This document shows, in pieces, positions 16,838 through 24,794 of a stretch of DNA of 42,093 nucleotides. Every line of letters begins with the position of its first letter. Position 1 is the stretch's first letter. A program made the position numbers and the translations under genes. The stretch is taken from the NCBI GenBank assembly GCA_030605475.1, contig JAUWIG010000031.1:1-42093 (forward strand), read 5' to 3'. The notes beneath the pieces were generated by a model, which was given only the letters and a program-made list of their open reading frames with translations, did no database searches and was not told where the DNA came from. Source of the DNA: Planctomycetota bacterium. GTDB taxonomy: Bacteria; Planctomycetota; Phycisphaerae; Sedimentisphaerales; Anaerobacaceae.

Positions 16838-18232
16838 ATGGCTAAGGAAAAGATTCCCAGACAACCAATGCCGGAGCAGGCCCCCGAAGACAGGGCAAGG
16901 AACTTCGATGAGGTTCCCTACGGCTACACGGAAGAGACGGCTATATTGGAAGCGAGCCGGTGTTTGAAGTGTAAGAATCCCAAATGCGTGACTGGCTGCC
17001 CGGTCAACGTCGATATACCCGCCTTCATCGCTTTAGTGCAGGAGGGCAAGTTCATCGAGGCGGCGCAGAAGGTCAAGGAACAAAATACGCTGCCGGCGGT
17101 CTGTGGTCGGGTATGTCCGCAGGAAGAACAATGTGAGAAGCTCTGTGTACTCGGGGTCAAGGATGAGCCGGTGGCCGTCGGCAGGCTGGAACGGTTCGTT
17201 GCCGATTACGAGCGTAACAGTGGCAACATCAAAATGCCCAAAATTGCGGAGAAAACAAGCAAAAAAGTGGCCTGTGTAGGTGCCGGACCTGCCGGGCTTA
17301 CCGTCGCTGGAGACCTGATTAAACTCGGACACGAGGTTACTGTCTTCGAGGCGCTGCAGGAGACCGGGGGCGTCTTGACCTACGGTATTCCTGAGTTTCG
17401 CCTTCCAAAAGCGACTGTCCAGGCAGAAGTAGATTACCTCAAAAAACTCGGGGTCAAATTTGTGATGGACTTTGTGGTGGGCCGCAACAGCACCATCCCC
17501 GAACTGCTCGATAAAGAAGGTTTCGATGCCGTGTTCATCGGAACAGGGGCCGGCCTGCCGGCGTTTATGAAGATTCAGGGTGAAAACCTGGTCGGGGTTT
17601 ACTCAGCCAATGAATACCTGACCCGCTCCAATCTAATGAAGGCATATCTGTTTCCGAAGTACGATACGCCGCCCATAAAGCGCCAGCGTGTCGCCGTTAT
17701 CGGCGGCGGCAACGTCGCTATGGACTCTGCACGAACGGCTCTGCGATTGGGGGCCGATGTGACCATCGTTTACCGCCGGGCACGCGAACAAATGCCCGCA
17801 CGCAACGAGGAAATCCACCACGCTGAAGAAGAAGGCATCAAGCTGAAATTGCTTAACAATCCCGTCCGCATCATTGGCGACGACCGCCACCGCGTCGTGG
17901 CTATGGAATGCATCAGGATGAAACTCGGCGAGCCCGATGAATCCGGACGGCGAAGGCCCATTCCCATCAAAGGCTCAGAGTTTATTATGGAGCTCGACAC
18001 GGTGATTGTGGCCATCGGCAACAAGCCAAATCCGCTCATACCACAAACGATGCCAGAGCTCGAAACCTCTAAGTGGGGAACTATTGTTGTTAATGAGGAA
18101 ACTATGCAGACGTCGGTTCCGGGCGTCTATGCCGGCGGTGACATCGTCTCCGGGGCGGCAACCGTTATTCTGGCGATGGGCCAGGGCCGAATCGCCGCAA
18201 AAGCCATAAACGAATACCTGGCAAAAAAATAA
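16838..18232 (+). CDS. NfnB / glutamate synthase small-subunit-like NADPH flavoprotein
   Basis: The 464-residue protein has N-terminal cysteine motifs for two [4Fe-4S] clusters (C42-x2-C-x4-C-x3-C and C89-x3-C-x5-C-x3-C), an FAD motif (GAGPAGLTVAG) and an NAD(P)H motif (GGGNVAMDSART) followed by YRR, which favours NADP(H). The C-terminal FAD motif is PGVYAGGDI. It belongs to the GltD/NfnB family. Because the preceding gene carries the NfnA half and no gltB is nearby, NfnB of an NADH-dependent ferredoxin:NADP oxidoreductase is the better reading. It is the last gene of the run that begins at 10451. The region to the next gene (99 bases) holds no convincing poly-T terminator. Confidence 0.9.
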   Translation: MAKEKIPRQPMPEQAPEDRARNFDEVPYGYTEETAILEASRCLKCKNPKCVTGCPVNVDIPAFIALVQEGKFIEAAQKVKEQNTLPAVCGRVCPQEEQCEKLCVLGVKDEPVAVGRLERFVADYERNSGNIKMPKIAEKTSKKVACVGAGPAGLTVAGDLIKLGHEVTVFEALQETGGVLTYGIPEFRLPKATVQAEVDYLKKLGVKFVMDFVVGRNSTIPELLDKEGFDAVFIGTGAGLPAFMKIQGENLVGVYSANEYLTRSNLMKAYLFPKYDTPPIKRQRVAVIGGGNVAMDSARTALRLGADVTIVYRRAREQMPARNEEIHHAEEEGIKLKLLNNPVRIIGDDRHRVVAMECIRMKLGEPDESGRRRPIPIKGSEFIMELDTVIVAIGNKPNPLIPQTMPELETSKWGTIVVNEETMQTSVPGVYAGGDIVSGAATVILAMGQGRIAAKAINEYLAKK

Positions 18233-18331
18233 AAACCTCGCAACGAACGAATGTGATAAATTCTTCTTTCCCACCCTGTATCATGGTGCTGGATAAACTC
18301 CAGCGGGAGTCCACATCGATTTGATTTTTTA

Positions 18332-18811
18332 TCATCTTAAAATAGTTTCGCCCGGAATATTCCCATCCTTAAAGTGCTTATCCAGCCAGCCGCACCTGAC
18401 ATCGTCCCTCCTGTCGAAGTATTTGACATAGGGCTTTATATCAAGGACAGGCGTCTGGTCCAACATATCCACTTCACTGAAATACATCTTATTTGCCTCT
18501 ATCTTTTTGATTTTCACAATGGAAAGCCCAATATGATTGGGCCGATGCGGACTTCTTATCGCGAATATCCCATGTCTGTCCGGCTCTAAGAACGGCCTGC
18601 CCTGCATTTCTTCTCTTTTCGATTTGTGGAAATAGTACAGTATTATCGCATGGCTGAATCCATCCAGGTCCTTCAAGCCGCCGGCATATTCCTCTTCTAA
18701 TTCAACCCACGCCTCCACATCACTTTCAAAAATCCCTTGAATCGGTATATTCGTCATCTCTTTATACGGCGAATAGATTTTCCCAATCGGCGACATTTCT
18801 ATCTGCTCCAT
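18332..18811 (-). CDS. trmO: TrmO-type tRNA (t6A37) methyltransferase
   Basis: The 159-residue protein of the TsaA/TrmO (VirR) beta-barrel family uses S-adenosylmethionine to N6-methylate t6A37 in some tRNAs. Diagnostic blocks are PIGKIYSPYKE at the start, FSHAIILYYFHKS, GIFAIRSPHRPNHIGLSIVK and VDMLDQTPVLDIKPYV. It lacks the C-terminal extension of the Escherichia coli enzyme, as many short homologues do. An internal start at the second Met (MSPIG) is possible. The promoter side contains a CCCCGTTAGAAA hairpin repeat, shared with the divergent DUF1015 gene. It converges with nfnB. Confidence 0.85.
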   Translation of the reverse strand: MEQIEMSPIGKIYSPYKEMTNIPIQGIFESDVEAWVELEEEYAGGLKDLDGFSHAIILYYFHKSKREEMQGRPFLEPDRHGIFAIRSPHRPNHIGLSIVKIKKIEANKMYFSEVDMLDQTPVLDIKPYVKYFDRRDDVRCGWLDKHFKDGNIPGETILR

Positions 18812-18818
18812 ACTTTTA

Positions 18819-18880
18819 CCCCGTTAGAAATCTTACCATATTGTTCACCCCGTTTCACCCAGGTTGAGTTTCCAACGGGG
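18819..18880. repeat. CCCCGTTAGAAA hairpin repeat, copy 1
   Basis: The arms CCCCGTTAGAAA (18819-18830) and TTTCCAACGGGG (18869-18880) pair with one G-T position across a 38-base interior, which itself contains CACCCCGTTTCACCC. It lies between the divergent trmO and DUF1015 genes. Other copies: 31431-31462, 32187-32215 and 42050-42081. Confidence 0.8.
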
Positions 18881-18911
18881 TTCACCTCTTTTTAACAGGC
18901 CCTGTTCACAT

Positions 18912-18940
18912 TTGACAAGTTATCTTTTCTTTAGTATTAT
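18912..18940 (+). promoter_or_regulatory. Promoter of the DUF1015-aminotransferase pair
   Basis: TTGACA (18912-18917), 17 bases, then TATTAT (18935-18940). The spacing is consensus, about 87 bases before the ATG at 19027. Confidence 0.6.
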
Positions 18941-18990
18941 CCTCGTTTTCGTAATTTTGGCAATCTTATGAGTGTGTCTGAAGCGTCAAG

Positions 18991-19026
18991 TTGCGAGTAT
19001 CGAGCATCAAGCATCGAGTCACGAGT
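18991..19026. repeat. 'CGAG' word repeat in the DUF1015 leader
   Basis: A degenerate run built from CGAGTAT, CGAGCATCAAG, CATCGAG and CACGAG fills the 36 bases directly before the ATG at 19027. It is the same low-complexity family seen at 26391-26473, 29427-29451, 29854-29899 and 33508-33541. No Shine-Dalgarno is recognisable here. Confidence 0.65.
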
Positions 19027-20337
19027 ATGGAAGTTAAGCCGTTCAAAGCATTTAGGTACGATGAAACGATAGTTGGCGATGTGGCCGGCTGCATCTCTCC
19101 TCCTTGGGATGTTATCAGCCCAGCCCAGCAGCAGCAGCTCTATGAAAAAAGCCAATATAATATCGTACGAATAATCAAGGGAAAAACCATCCCTTCTGAT
19201 AACCCCAGCAACAATCAATACACAAGGGCCGCCGATTATTTTAATACCTGGCTAAAAAAAGGCGTTTTAAAACAGGACTCAGCCGAGGCTATCTACGCTT
19301 ACGTCCAGGATTTTGAACTGGCCGGCACACAACTCCAGCGCCTCAGCTTCATTGCTTTGGCTAAACTCGAAGAATTCGGCAAAATCGTCAGGCCTCACGA
19401 ACAAACCCTTGATGGGCCCATAATTGACAGACTCAATCTCAAAAGAGCAACCGCCGCCAAGTTCGGCCTGCCCTTTTGTCTCTATGAAGATGAGCAGGGA
19501 ATCGCAGACAAAATCATCGAAAAAAACGCTACGCAAAAACCGCTTATTGACTTTACCAACGAGAACAATGTTCAGCACCGGCTCTTTGCAATAACCGCTA
19601 AAGACCACATCGATGCAATCGCGAGAATGATACTCGATAAAAGCTGCATCATAGCCGACGGCCATCACCGCTACATAACGGGTCTGACTTACTCCAAGGA
19701 AAACTCCAATCCGATGGCCAAATACCAAATGATTGCTTTTGCTAATACACGCCACGAAGGCCTGGTTGTCCTCGCTACCCACCGCCTTGTCGGTAACCTC
19801 GAAAACTTCAGCTACAAAAAACTAATTGCAGACCTCAAAGAAAACTTTGAAATTACCGAGCATCACTTTGATTCACCCCAGACTGAGACAGACGCAAAGC
19901 AAAAAATGCTCGCACAAATAAAAACCGAATATGACAACAGCAAAAGTGCTTTCGGTATCCACGTCAGCGACAACACCTTCTATGTGGCTGTCCTGAAAGA
20001 CAAACAAGCAATGGACTCAGTTGCACCCAAAAAGAGCCGCCACTGGAAGTCACTCGATGTCTCTGTGTTGCATAAATTGGTCTTGGAAAAACTGCTGGGC
20101 ATCGACGAGGAAAAACTGGCAAGTGGCACCCAATTAGAATATATAAAAGATACTAATAACGCAATTGATGAATCAATTGCCAAAGTTGACAAAGGACAAA
20201 AACAGGCAGCTTTCTTTATGAATCCGGTAAAGATGCAGCAGTTGAAATTGGTTACTGAAGCCGGCGAGAAAATGCCTCAAAAGTCCACTTACTTTTATCC
20301 AAAAATTTATACAGGTTTGACGATTAACAAGTTGTAA
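19027..20337 (+). CDS. DUF1015 family protein
   Basis: The 436-residue protein has the conserved DUF1015 blocks: N-terminal VKPFKAFRYDE..G...ISPPWDVIS, then KSQYNIVRIIKG, FADGHHRY-like IADGHHRYITGL, and a DVSVLHKLVLEKLLGI block near the end. The family is widespread, lies next to serine or glyoxylate aminotransferases and dehydrogenases in many genomes, and has no assigned biochemical activity. I chose ATG 19027 because the upstream in-frame TTG (18991) would only translate the low-complexity repeat. The aminotransferase gene begins 20 bases after the stop, so the two are co-transcribed and probably act in one pathway. Confidence 0.88.
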   Translation: MEVKPFKAFRYDETIVGDVAGCISPPWDVISPAQQQQLYEKSQYNIVRIIKGKTIPSDNPSNNQYTRAADYFNTWLKKGVLKQDSAEAIYAYVQDFELAGTQLQRLSFIALAKLEEFGKIVRPHEQTLDGPIIDRLNLKRATAAKFGLPFCLYEDEQGIADKIIEKNATQKPLIDFTNENNVQHRLFAITAKDHIDAIARMILDKSCIIADGHHRYITGLTYSKENSNPMAKYQMIAFANTRHEGLVVLATHRLVGNLENFSYKKLIADLKENFEITEHHFDSPQTETDAKQKMLAQIKTEYDNSKSAFGIHVSDNTFYVAVLKDKQAMDSVAPKKSRHWKSLDVSVLHKLVLEKLLGIDEEKLASGTQLEYIKDTNNAIDESIAKVDKGQKQAAFFMNPVKMQQLKLVTEAGEKMPQKSTYFYPKIYTGLTINKL

Positions 20338-20357
20338 CTTTTTATAGGAGCAGGTGT

Positions 20358-21446
20358 ATGGTAGACTGGAAAAACCCGCCAAGACTGTTCATTCCGGGCC
20401 CGGTAAAGGTCAATGAGGACGTCCTCCAGCAGCTTGCACGCCCGACACTGGGACATCGCGGAAAAGAGTACACTCAACTGCACGGTGAGACGGTTGTTTG
20501 CCTCAAAAAAATCCTCTTTACAGAGCAGAACATCTTTTTGTCCACCTCCTCAGCTTCCGGAATCTGGGAAGCGGCTATTCGCAACTGTGTCGGCTTTGAC
20601 GAAACTGTACTGGCTACTTGCTGCGGCGCCTTCAGTGACAAATGGGCGGACATAATTAAAAACTGCGGCAGAAAAGTCGAGGAGCTGAAAGTCGATTGGG
20701 GAAAGCCTACTTTGCCCGAGATGATTGACGAAAAACTCGCCGCCGGCAAATACGCCGCCATTACCCTTGTCTATAACGAGACGAGTACCGGCCTGACAAA
20801 TCCGGTCTATGAAATCAGCGGGATGATGAAGGAAAAGTATCCGGACGTGCTGGTCTTTGTAGATTCGGTTAGCGGTATGGTCGGCCTGCCTTTGCATTTC
20901 GACGAGCTTGGCTGGGACGTAACATTCGCCTCGGTCCAGAAGGGCTTTGCAATCCCGCCGGGATTGGCCGTAGCCGTGGTCAGCAACCGGGCATTGGAAA
21001 AAAGCCAAAGTGTCCCCAACCGAGGTTATTACTTCGACTTCCAGCTTCTCGCGAAAGCAGCAGCCAAAAGCCAAACTCTCGTCACGCCAAATATCCCCCA
21101 TATTATGGCCCTGAACTACCAGTGCAAAAAAATAGTCGCTGAGGGTATGGAGAACGTATGGCAGCGCCACAAACAAATGGGCGAGTTCGTAAGGGCCTGG
21201 GCCAAAGACAAATTCGACCTTTTCTGCAATGAAAAATATGCCTCAAATACTCTCACAGCCGTTAAAAATACCCGTGGCATAAACGTAGCCGAAACCATCA
21301 ATGCCATCCAGGAAAAGCACAATACCATTTTCGGAAACGGCTACGGCAAGCTCAAGGAAGAAACCTTCCGAATTGCTCATATGGGTGATATCACTCTCGA
21401 CGACCTCAAAGAGCTGCTTGGCTGGATTGATGAAGAAATCAGCTAA
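20358..21446 (+). CDS. Class V aminotransferase (alanine-glyoxylate / serine-pyruvate type)
   Basis: The 362-residue PLP enzyme of the alanine-glyoxylate/serine-pyruvate aminotransferase group. It has the N-terminal FIPGPVKVNEDVLQQL, the HRGKEYTQL substrate loop, the VDSVSGMVG motif with the PLP-pyridine Asp, and the PLP lysine K195 in SVQKGFAIPPGLA. Length is typical. An AGGAG Shine-Dalgarno precedes the ATG. Likely role: serine/glycine/glyoxylate interconversion. Exact amino donor and acceptor cannot be read from sequence. It forms an operon with the DUF1015 gene. Confidence 0.9.
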   Translation: MVDWKNPPRLFIPGPVKVNEDVLQQLARPTLGHRGKEYTQLHGETVVCLKKILFTEQNIFLSTSSASGIWEAAIRNCVGFDETVLATCCGAFSDKWADIIKNCGRKVEELKVDWGKPTLPEMIDEKLAAGKYAAITLVYNETSTGLTNPVYEISGMMKEKYPDVLVFVDSVSGMVGLPLHFDELGWDVTFASVQKGFAIPPGLAVAVVSNRALEKSQSVPNRGYYFDFQLLAKAAAKSQTLVTPNIPHIMALNYQCKKIVAEGMENVWQRHKQMGEFVRAWAKDKFDLFCNEKYASNTLTAVKNTRGINVAETINAIQEKHNTIFGNGYGKLKEETFRIAHMGDITLDDLKELLGWIDEEIS

Positions 21447-21457
21447 ACTTTGCCTCT

Positions 21458-21491
21458 GTCATTGCGAGGAGCACAGCGACGAAGCAATCTC
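21458..21491. repeat. GTCATTGCGAG...GAAGCAATCTC dispersed repeat, copy 1
   Basis: A 34-bp element with complementary ends (CATTGCGAG and AAGCAATC share ATTGC/GCAAT). Related copies are at 34368-34393 and 38177-38214. Elements with this wording are common in intergenic DNA of many bacterial genomes; that statement is from memory. Confidence 0.7.
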
Positions 21492-21527
21492 AAAAATATT
21501 TAACGCGCATCCCATAGTAAGCCAAAA

Positions 21528-21992
21528 TCACGAAGTTACATGATAGCTGAATTCCAGCACCTTGGGCGCTACCAGCTTTTGGTAATCAGCCATACTCATC
21601 CGTATCGCTTTTTCATGCGTGCCGCCCTGGAATGTGATATGGTCATCCGTTTCCAAGGCCTTGTCCATAACAGTGGTCAAATCATATAAGTTGCCAAAGG
21701 GCGGCTCGGCTCCCACGTCACAGTCGGGAAATATCTCCGCAAGCTCCTTTTCCTCAGCCAGCTCCACCTTTTTAGCCTTCAGCTGACTTTTCAAGGCACG
21801 CAGGTCAATCTTATAGCACGCTGAAAGAACACACATCACGTATTTACCATCGGCCTTGACAATCACCGGCTTCGCTACATATTTGCCCGGCTCATGCTCT
21901 ACTGCCGCCATACTTTGCGCCGTAAAGGCCGGTTCGTGTTCAGTAACCTCATATTTTACTCCCGACTTGTCCAAAAATTCTATCACTCCCAT
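21528..21992 (-). CDS. YbaK/ProX-type aminoacyl-tRNA deacylase
   Basis: The 154-residue protein has the YbaK/EbsC/ProX fold. Key blocks are VKYEVTEHEPAFTAQSMAA, KPVIVKADGKYVMCVLSA, AEEKELAEIFPDCDVGAEPPFGN and FQGGTHEKAIRMSMADYQKL. These freestanding domains hydrolyse mischarged aminoacyl-tRNA, for example Cys- or Ala-tRNA-Pro; the substrate class is not determinable here. The lysine near 47 (KPVIVK) matches the conserved residue of the family. It is a single gene, convergent with the aminotransferase and starting at the edge of a 1-kb gene-free stretch. Confidence 0.88.
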   Translation of the reverse strand: MGVIEFLDKSGVKYEVTEHEPAFTAQSMAAVEHEPGKYVAKPVIVKADGKYVMCVLSACYKIDLRALKSQLKAKKVELAEEKELAEIFPDCDVGAEPPFGNLYDLTTVMDKALETDDHITFQGGTHEKAIRMSMADYQKLVAPKVLEFSYHVTS

Positions 21993-22035
21993 CTTATGTC
22001 TCCCAAAAAAGCGTTAATGGCAAACAGAACAGCAG

Positions 22036-22053
22036 GGTGGGGCTTGCCCCACC
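22036..22053. repeat. Perfect GC-rich hairpin GGTGGGGC-TT-GCCCCACC
   Basis: An 8-bp perfect inverted repeat with a 2-base spacer lies 43 bases upstream of the YbaK-type start on the minus strand. It has no T-tract on either strand, so a repeat element is more likely than a terminator. Confidence 0.5.
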
Positions 22054-22160
22054 ATCGATATCTGCATTTATTTATCCGTCCTGTTCACACAAATCAAGAA
22101 AAAAATAGCGGTTGTTTTTATGTTTAGCCGTCGCCGCAGAGCAGCATAGGTGCCCCTTTT

Positions 22161-22366
22161 GAAATTGGGTTTGATTGGGTTTGTTTTGAATGGTTCATAG
22201 TTCGTTGTTCATTGTTATAAAGCTTTCTTTTAACAGTACTTACGTTCATTTGAGCATCCAGTAAATTGGGTTTGTTTTGCATAATCGTTCAATTTTGATT
22301 GAACGAAGTTCATAGTTCATAGTTCGTAGTTCGTTGTTAGTGGTTTGTTTTTTATAGTTCATAGTT
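22161..22366. repeat. 'GTTCATAGTTCGT' word repeats
   Basis: Multiple degenerate copies of GTTCATAGTTCGTTGTT occur, along with two copies of AAATTGGGTTTG followed by TTTTG. The reverse-complement wording (GAACTACGAACTCATAACC) appears before htrA near 26727-26755. The pattern is low complexity and non-coding. Confidence 0.6.
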
Positions 22367-22367
22367 A

Positions 22368-22438
22368 TTCACCTAAGGGGATTTGAAATCCGCTTGGGGA
22401 CGCCTTACGGCGAAAGACGCTCCCCTTAGTAGGGTGAA
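22368..22438. repeat. 71-bp palindromic element with internal hairpins
   Basis: The outer ends TTCACC (22368-22373) and GGTGAA (22433-22438) pair. The inner arms TAAGGGGA (22374-22381) and TCCCCTTA (22421-22428) pair. Inside are GGATTTGAAATCC and CGCCTTACGGCG. The element could fold as a multi-branched hairpin and resembles a non-autonomous palindromic repeat. Confidence 0.6.
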
Positions 22439-22669
22439 CTTGCGCATTTGGTCGAAAAACGCGGGTTTTTGGTAATGGTTAAATTTGTAAATGCTTATGT
22501 GGAAAGAGATAAAAAAATTTTGAAAAAATGGATTTTTGCTGGTAGGTAGCTGCGTTTTTGATTGAAAATTAGACGCTGATTACGGGGATTTTTTGAAAAA
22601 AGGCAGAAAAAGGTGCCACCTTCATTTACAGATGATTTATCGTTGATAAGTCTGGTAACTCGAATTTAA

Positions 22670-22846
22670 AATGCTCTATTTGAAGTATCGAATGCTTTAT
22701 ATGAAAAGCATATGCTCCATTCGAAGTATCGAATGCTCTATATGAAAGGCATATGCTCCATTTGAAGTATCGAATGCTCTATATGAAAGGCATATGCTTC
22801 ATTTGAAGTATCGAATGCTCCTCTGCAAAAGTATATGCTGCATTGG
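22670..22846. repeat. Tandem array of a 41-bp unit
   Basis: Full units begin at 22691, 22732 and 22773, exactly 41 bp apart, flanked by partial units at 22670-22690 and 22814-22846. Each unit contains AATGCTCTATATGAAA, the palindrome GCATATGC and TTGAAGTATCG. Units differ by only a few bases. No spacer/repeat alternation is present. Confidence 0.85.
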
Positions 22847-23049
22847 CCCCGCTCATGCGCCGCGGGGGCTTTGTTCGGAATCTGTCAGGGTGGGGAATTA
22901 TTTATCGGCCCTGATTTGGCTGAGGGCGAGAGAGTTGGGGTTGATGTATTTTTTGGTTTGATAAAGATTGTGGGTTTGGGTATTGTATGGCTGGAAAATA
23001 AAAACAGCATGGGGCAAAGCCGCGCTACGAGGTTGTATGTTTTAGGATC

Positions 23050-23634
23050 TTACTTGTATAAGTTGATTGGTTTCCTGAAATTCACAGGGGCACAGCGACG
23101 AATCTGGCCTTCTTCATTGAAACCATACTTTATCAGTTTAATGGATTTGTTATAAAACTTACCATCCATTTCAATCCACGAGATATCCACATACATATCA
23201 TGCATATATAATTGCCTTTTGTTGTGTACAGTTTCCAACTTACCCTTTTGAACAAAAGCACTGGTAAACTCCTCATTAAACTTGACTTTGTAATGAAAAC
23301 CTTTTCCGGAAGGCAAGAGAGAAGAATCACCCTCATTCCATTCGATTGTTTGTAAAGGTATAAGGCTAGTTTTTGTCTTATTATAAGTGTATTTAAATGA
23401 GCAACTAAGATCGGTTATTAGTATGTCTGATTTGCCACCATTAACAACTGCAAATTGAGGCTCCCTGCTAAGTGAAAAATTGTCAACGTAAATCAAGTGC
23501 AAGACTTTTCGGTCTTTGAGAAAGGTCCAATGAAAATTGAAGATTCCCAATAGCAGAGCTATACATGAGATGGCTATTGTCAGGCTATTACGGTGTTTTT
23601 TTGTAAATGCAACGATGTTAGAAAATAGTCTCAT
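23050..23634 (-). CDS. Hypothetical single-pass membrane protein
   Basis: The 194-residue protein has a short basic N-terminus and one transmembrane helix at about 18-38 (SLTIAISCIALLLGIFNFHW). A soluble region of beta-strand character follows (FAVVNGGKSDILITDLSCSF). No family is recognised. The FAVVNGGKSDILIT block resembles the folded extracytoplasmic part of small 'beta-sandwich' accessory proteins, but this is only an impression. Its start is preceded by AGGA and by a short ORF (23642-23752, see the repeat entry). It belongs to the A+T-rich accessory block and all neighbours to 26087 are on the same strand. Confidence 0.7.
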   Translation of the reverse strand: MRLFSNIVAFTKKHRNSLTIAISCIALLLGIFNFHWTFLKDRKVLHLIYVDNFSLSREPQFAVVNGGKSDILITDLSCSFKYTYNKTKTSLIPLQTIEWNEGDSSLLPSGKGFHYKVKFNEEFTSAFVQKGKLETVHNKRQLYMHDMYVDISWIEMDGKFYNKSIKLIKYGFNEEGQIRRCAPVNFRKPINLYK

Positions 23635-23710
23635 TTAAAATTTATATCCTAATAATGATTATACAGTCTTTATAACAAGTTCCCGTTGCTTCTTCAATAC
23701 TCGTCCAATA

Positions 23711-23748
23711 TCTTTTATTAAATGATTCCGCGTGTGCAAACAAGTTGC
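23711..23748. repeat. 38-bp direct repeat, copy A
   Basis: Identical over 38 bp to 25065-25102, in the same orientation. It contains GATTCCGCGTGTGCAAAC, and here GTGCAA-ACAAG-TTGCAC is a perfect hairpin. On the minus strand it forms codons 2-14 of a 36-residue ORF (23642-23752) beginning MCNLFAHAESFNKR, which ends 7 bases before the next gene start. Whether that ORF is translated is unknown. Confidence 0.85.
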
Positions 23749-23809
23749 ACATCCTACAAGGCTCATGATGACATATCGAAAATGATTATATTGCGAAACA
23801 CTCTCATTC

Positions 23810-24673
23810 TTAGTCGGGAAAAAGGTGCTCGCGAGTAATTGGAGGTGATTGATTATTCAAATATTCATCACATTCTTTTTGCGTCCCATCTGGTAAATGT
23901 AAGTTGATAACAACGCGTTTCATGTTGAAATTTTGTTCGTTGGGTACCCATATATCTGCTAAATCGCGACTGAAATCCATTTGGGCAAGATAAATTGCTT
24001 TTTGCCTAACAGCGCATCGTTGATCCGTTTGCCTTTGCGGATGAAACATAAGAGGCGTAGTCTTGTGGGATTCAAAGAAATCTGTCGTATTCATCAAATC
24101 AAGGATTTCTCTTACTTTCTTAACTTGACAAATTTTCCCCATGACAGCAGCGTCAATTATCCAGACAGCACCGTGTCCGGTTCTGTTTTCATTAGCAAAA
24201 AACAATGCTACATTTATATCCTTAGTCCAATCGATTATATTAGTACCCTTCAAAATGTTCGGATATTTCTCTGGGTATTGCTGCATGTTCTTCATTAGCT
24301 CAAACCAAGGATCAAGACCTTCCGTTTTCTCACGATCAAATGATTCTTGAGAAGGCCAAGAAAGAGTGCCAAAATTAAATAGCAGTAGACTGTTAATTGC
24401 TTTGTGAAAGGCTTTTGAATGTCTGATTTCTTCGGATAAATTCTGATAGTTTCTAAAGCCAAAGATCTGCTCGATAGAGTTTCGAACAAAAGTGGAATCG
24501 AGTTTCCAGCTATGGTTAGCATGACCCCTAAATAATGGCAATGGGTTGTCTCCCGAACATGATGAAGTAATATGTTTCGATTCTTTAATAAAGTCAGAAA
24601 AGTTGCCAGGGCGCCATTCATTTCCGTATGGGCTCACTTCAGTATTTGAACACGCTGGGGATATTTTTTTCAT
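23810..24673 (-). CDS. FRG domain protein
   Basis: The 287-residue protein carries the FRG signature: PLPLFRGHANHSWKLDSTFVR (FRG at 48-50), then NFGTLSWPSQ, TNIIDWTKDINVALFFAN and GAVWIID blocks typical of this family. FRG domains are of unknown biochemistry and are often found in accessory and putative defence loci. No signal peptide or membrane helix is seen. It sits downstream of a small winged-helix protein gene on the same strand, within an A+T-rich block bounded by the two 38-bp repeats. A toxin or defence role is only a hypothesis. Confidence 0.8.
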   Translation of the reverse strand: MKKISPACSNTEVSPYGNEWRPGNFSDFIKESKHITSSCSGDNPLPLFRGHANHSWKLDSTFVRNSIEQIFGFRNYQNLSEEIRHSKAFHKAINSLLLFNFGTLSWPSQESFDREKTEGLDPWFELMKNMQQYPEKYPNILKGTNIIDWTKDINVALFFANENRTGHGAVWIIDAAVMGKICQVKKVREILDLMNTTDFFESHKTTPLMFHPQRQTDQRCAVRQKAIYLAQMDFSRDLADIWVPNEQNFNMKRVVINLHLPDGTQKECDEYLNNQSPPITREHLFPD

Positions 24674-24794
24674 ATGAAATCTGTTCTTGACTTAATCGTT
24701 CAAGTGGTCTTTCAACAAACGATTCCATTTTAGTATCACAGCTTGTTTGTAATTCTATGAATTTGCGGGATTGATACAATATATTCTTTAACGG

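Larger units (their letters stand above)
21993..23049. other. Gene-free spacer of about 1 kb rich in repeats
   Basis: I see no credible gene. In order it contains a GGTGGGGC/GCCCCACC hairpin (22036-22053), simple word repeats (22161-22366), a palindromic element (22368-22438), about 230 bases of A/T-rich unique DNA, and a 41-bp tandem array (22670-22846). About 200 bases with no feature I can name follow. Confidence 0.7.

Noticed and set aside
10809-18232. Electron-bifurcating [FeFe]-hydrogenase operon (HydABC)
   Set aside because: NuoE/NuoF-like subunits fit, but the large subunit has no H-cluster cysteine motifs and ends in an NfnA domain instead.
16838-18232. Glutamate synthase small subunit (gltD)
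   Set aside because: The family matches, but no gltB is nearby and the preceding gene carries the NfnA domain, so NfnB is the better call.
18233-18331. Rho-independent terminator after nfnB
   Set aside because: Small inverted repeats (ACTCC/GGGAGT) exist, but there is no adjacent T-tract of useful length.
22670-22846. CRISPR array
   Set aside because: Units are contiguous 41-bp tandem copies; there are no unique spacers and no cas genes in the window.
22835-23155. 106-residue ORF on the plus strand
   Set aside because: It spans tandem-repeat and spacer DNA, overlaps the well-supported minus-strand gene and has no domain-like pattern.
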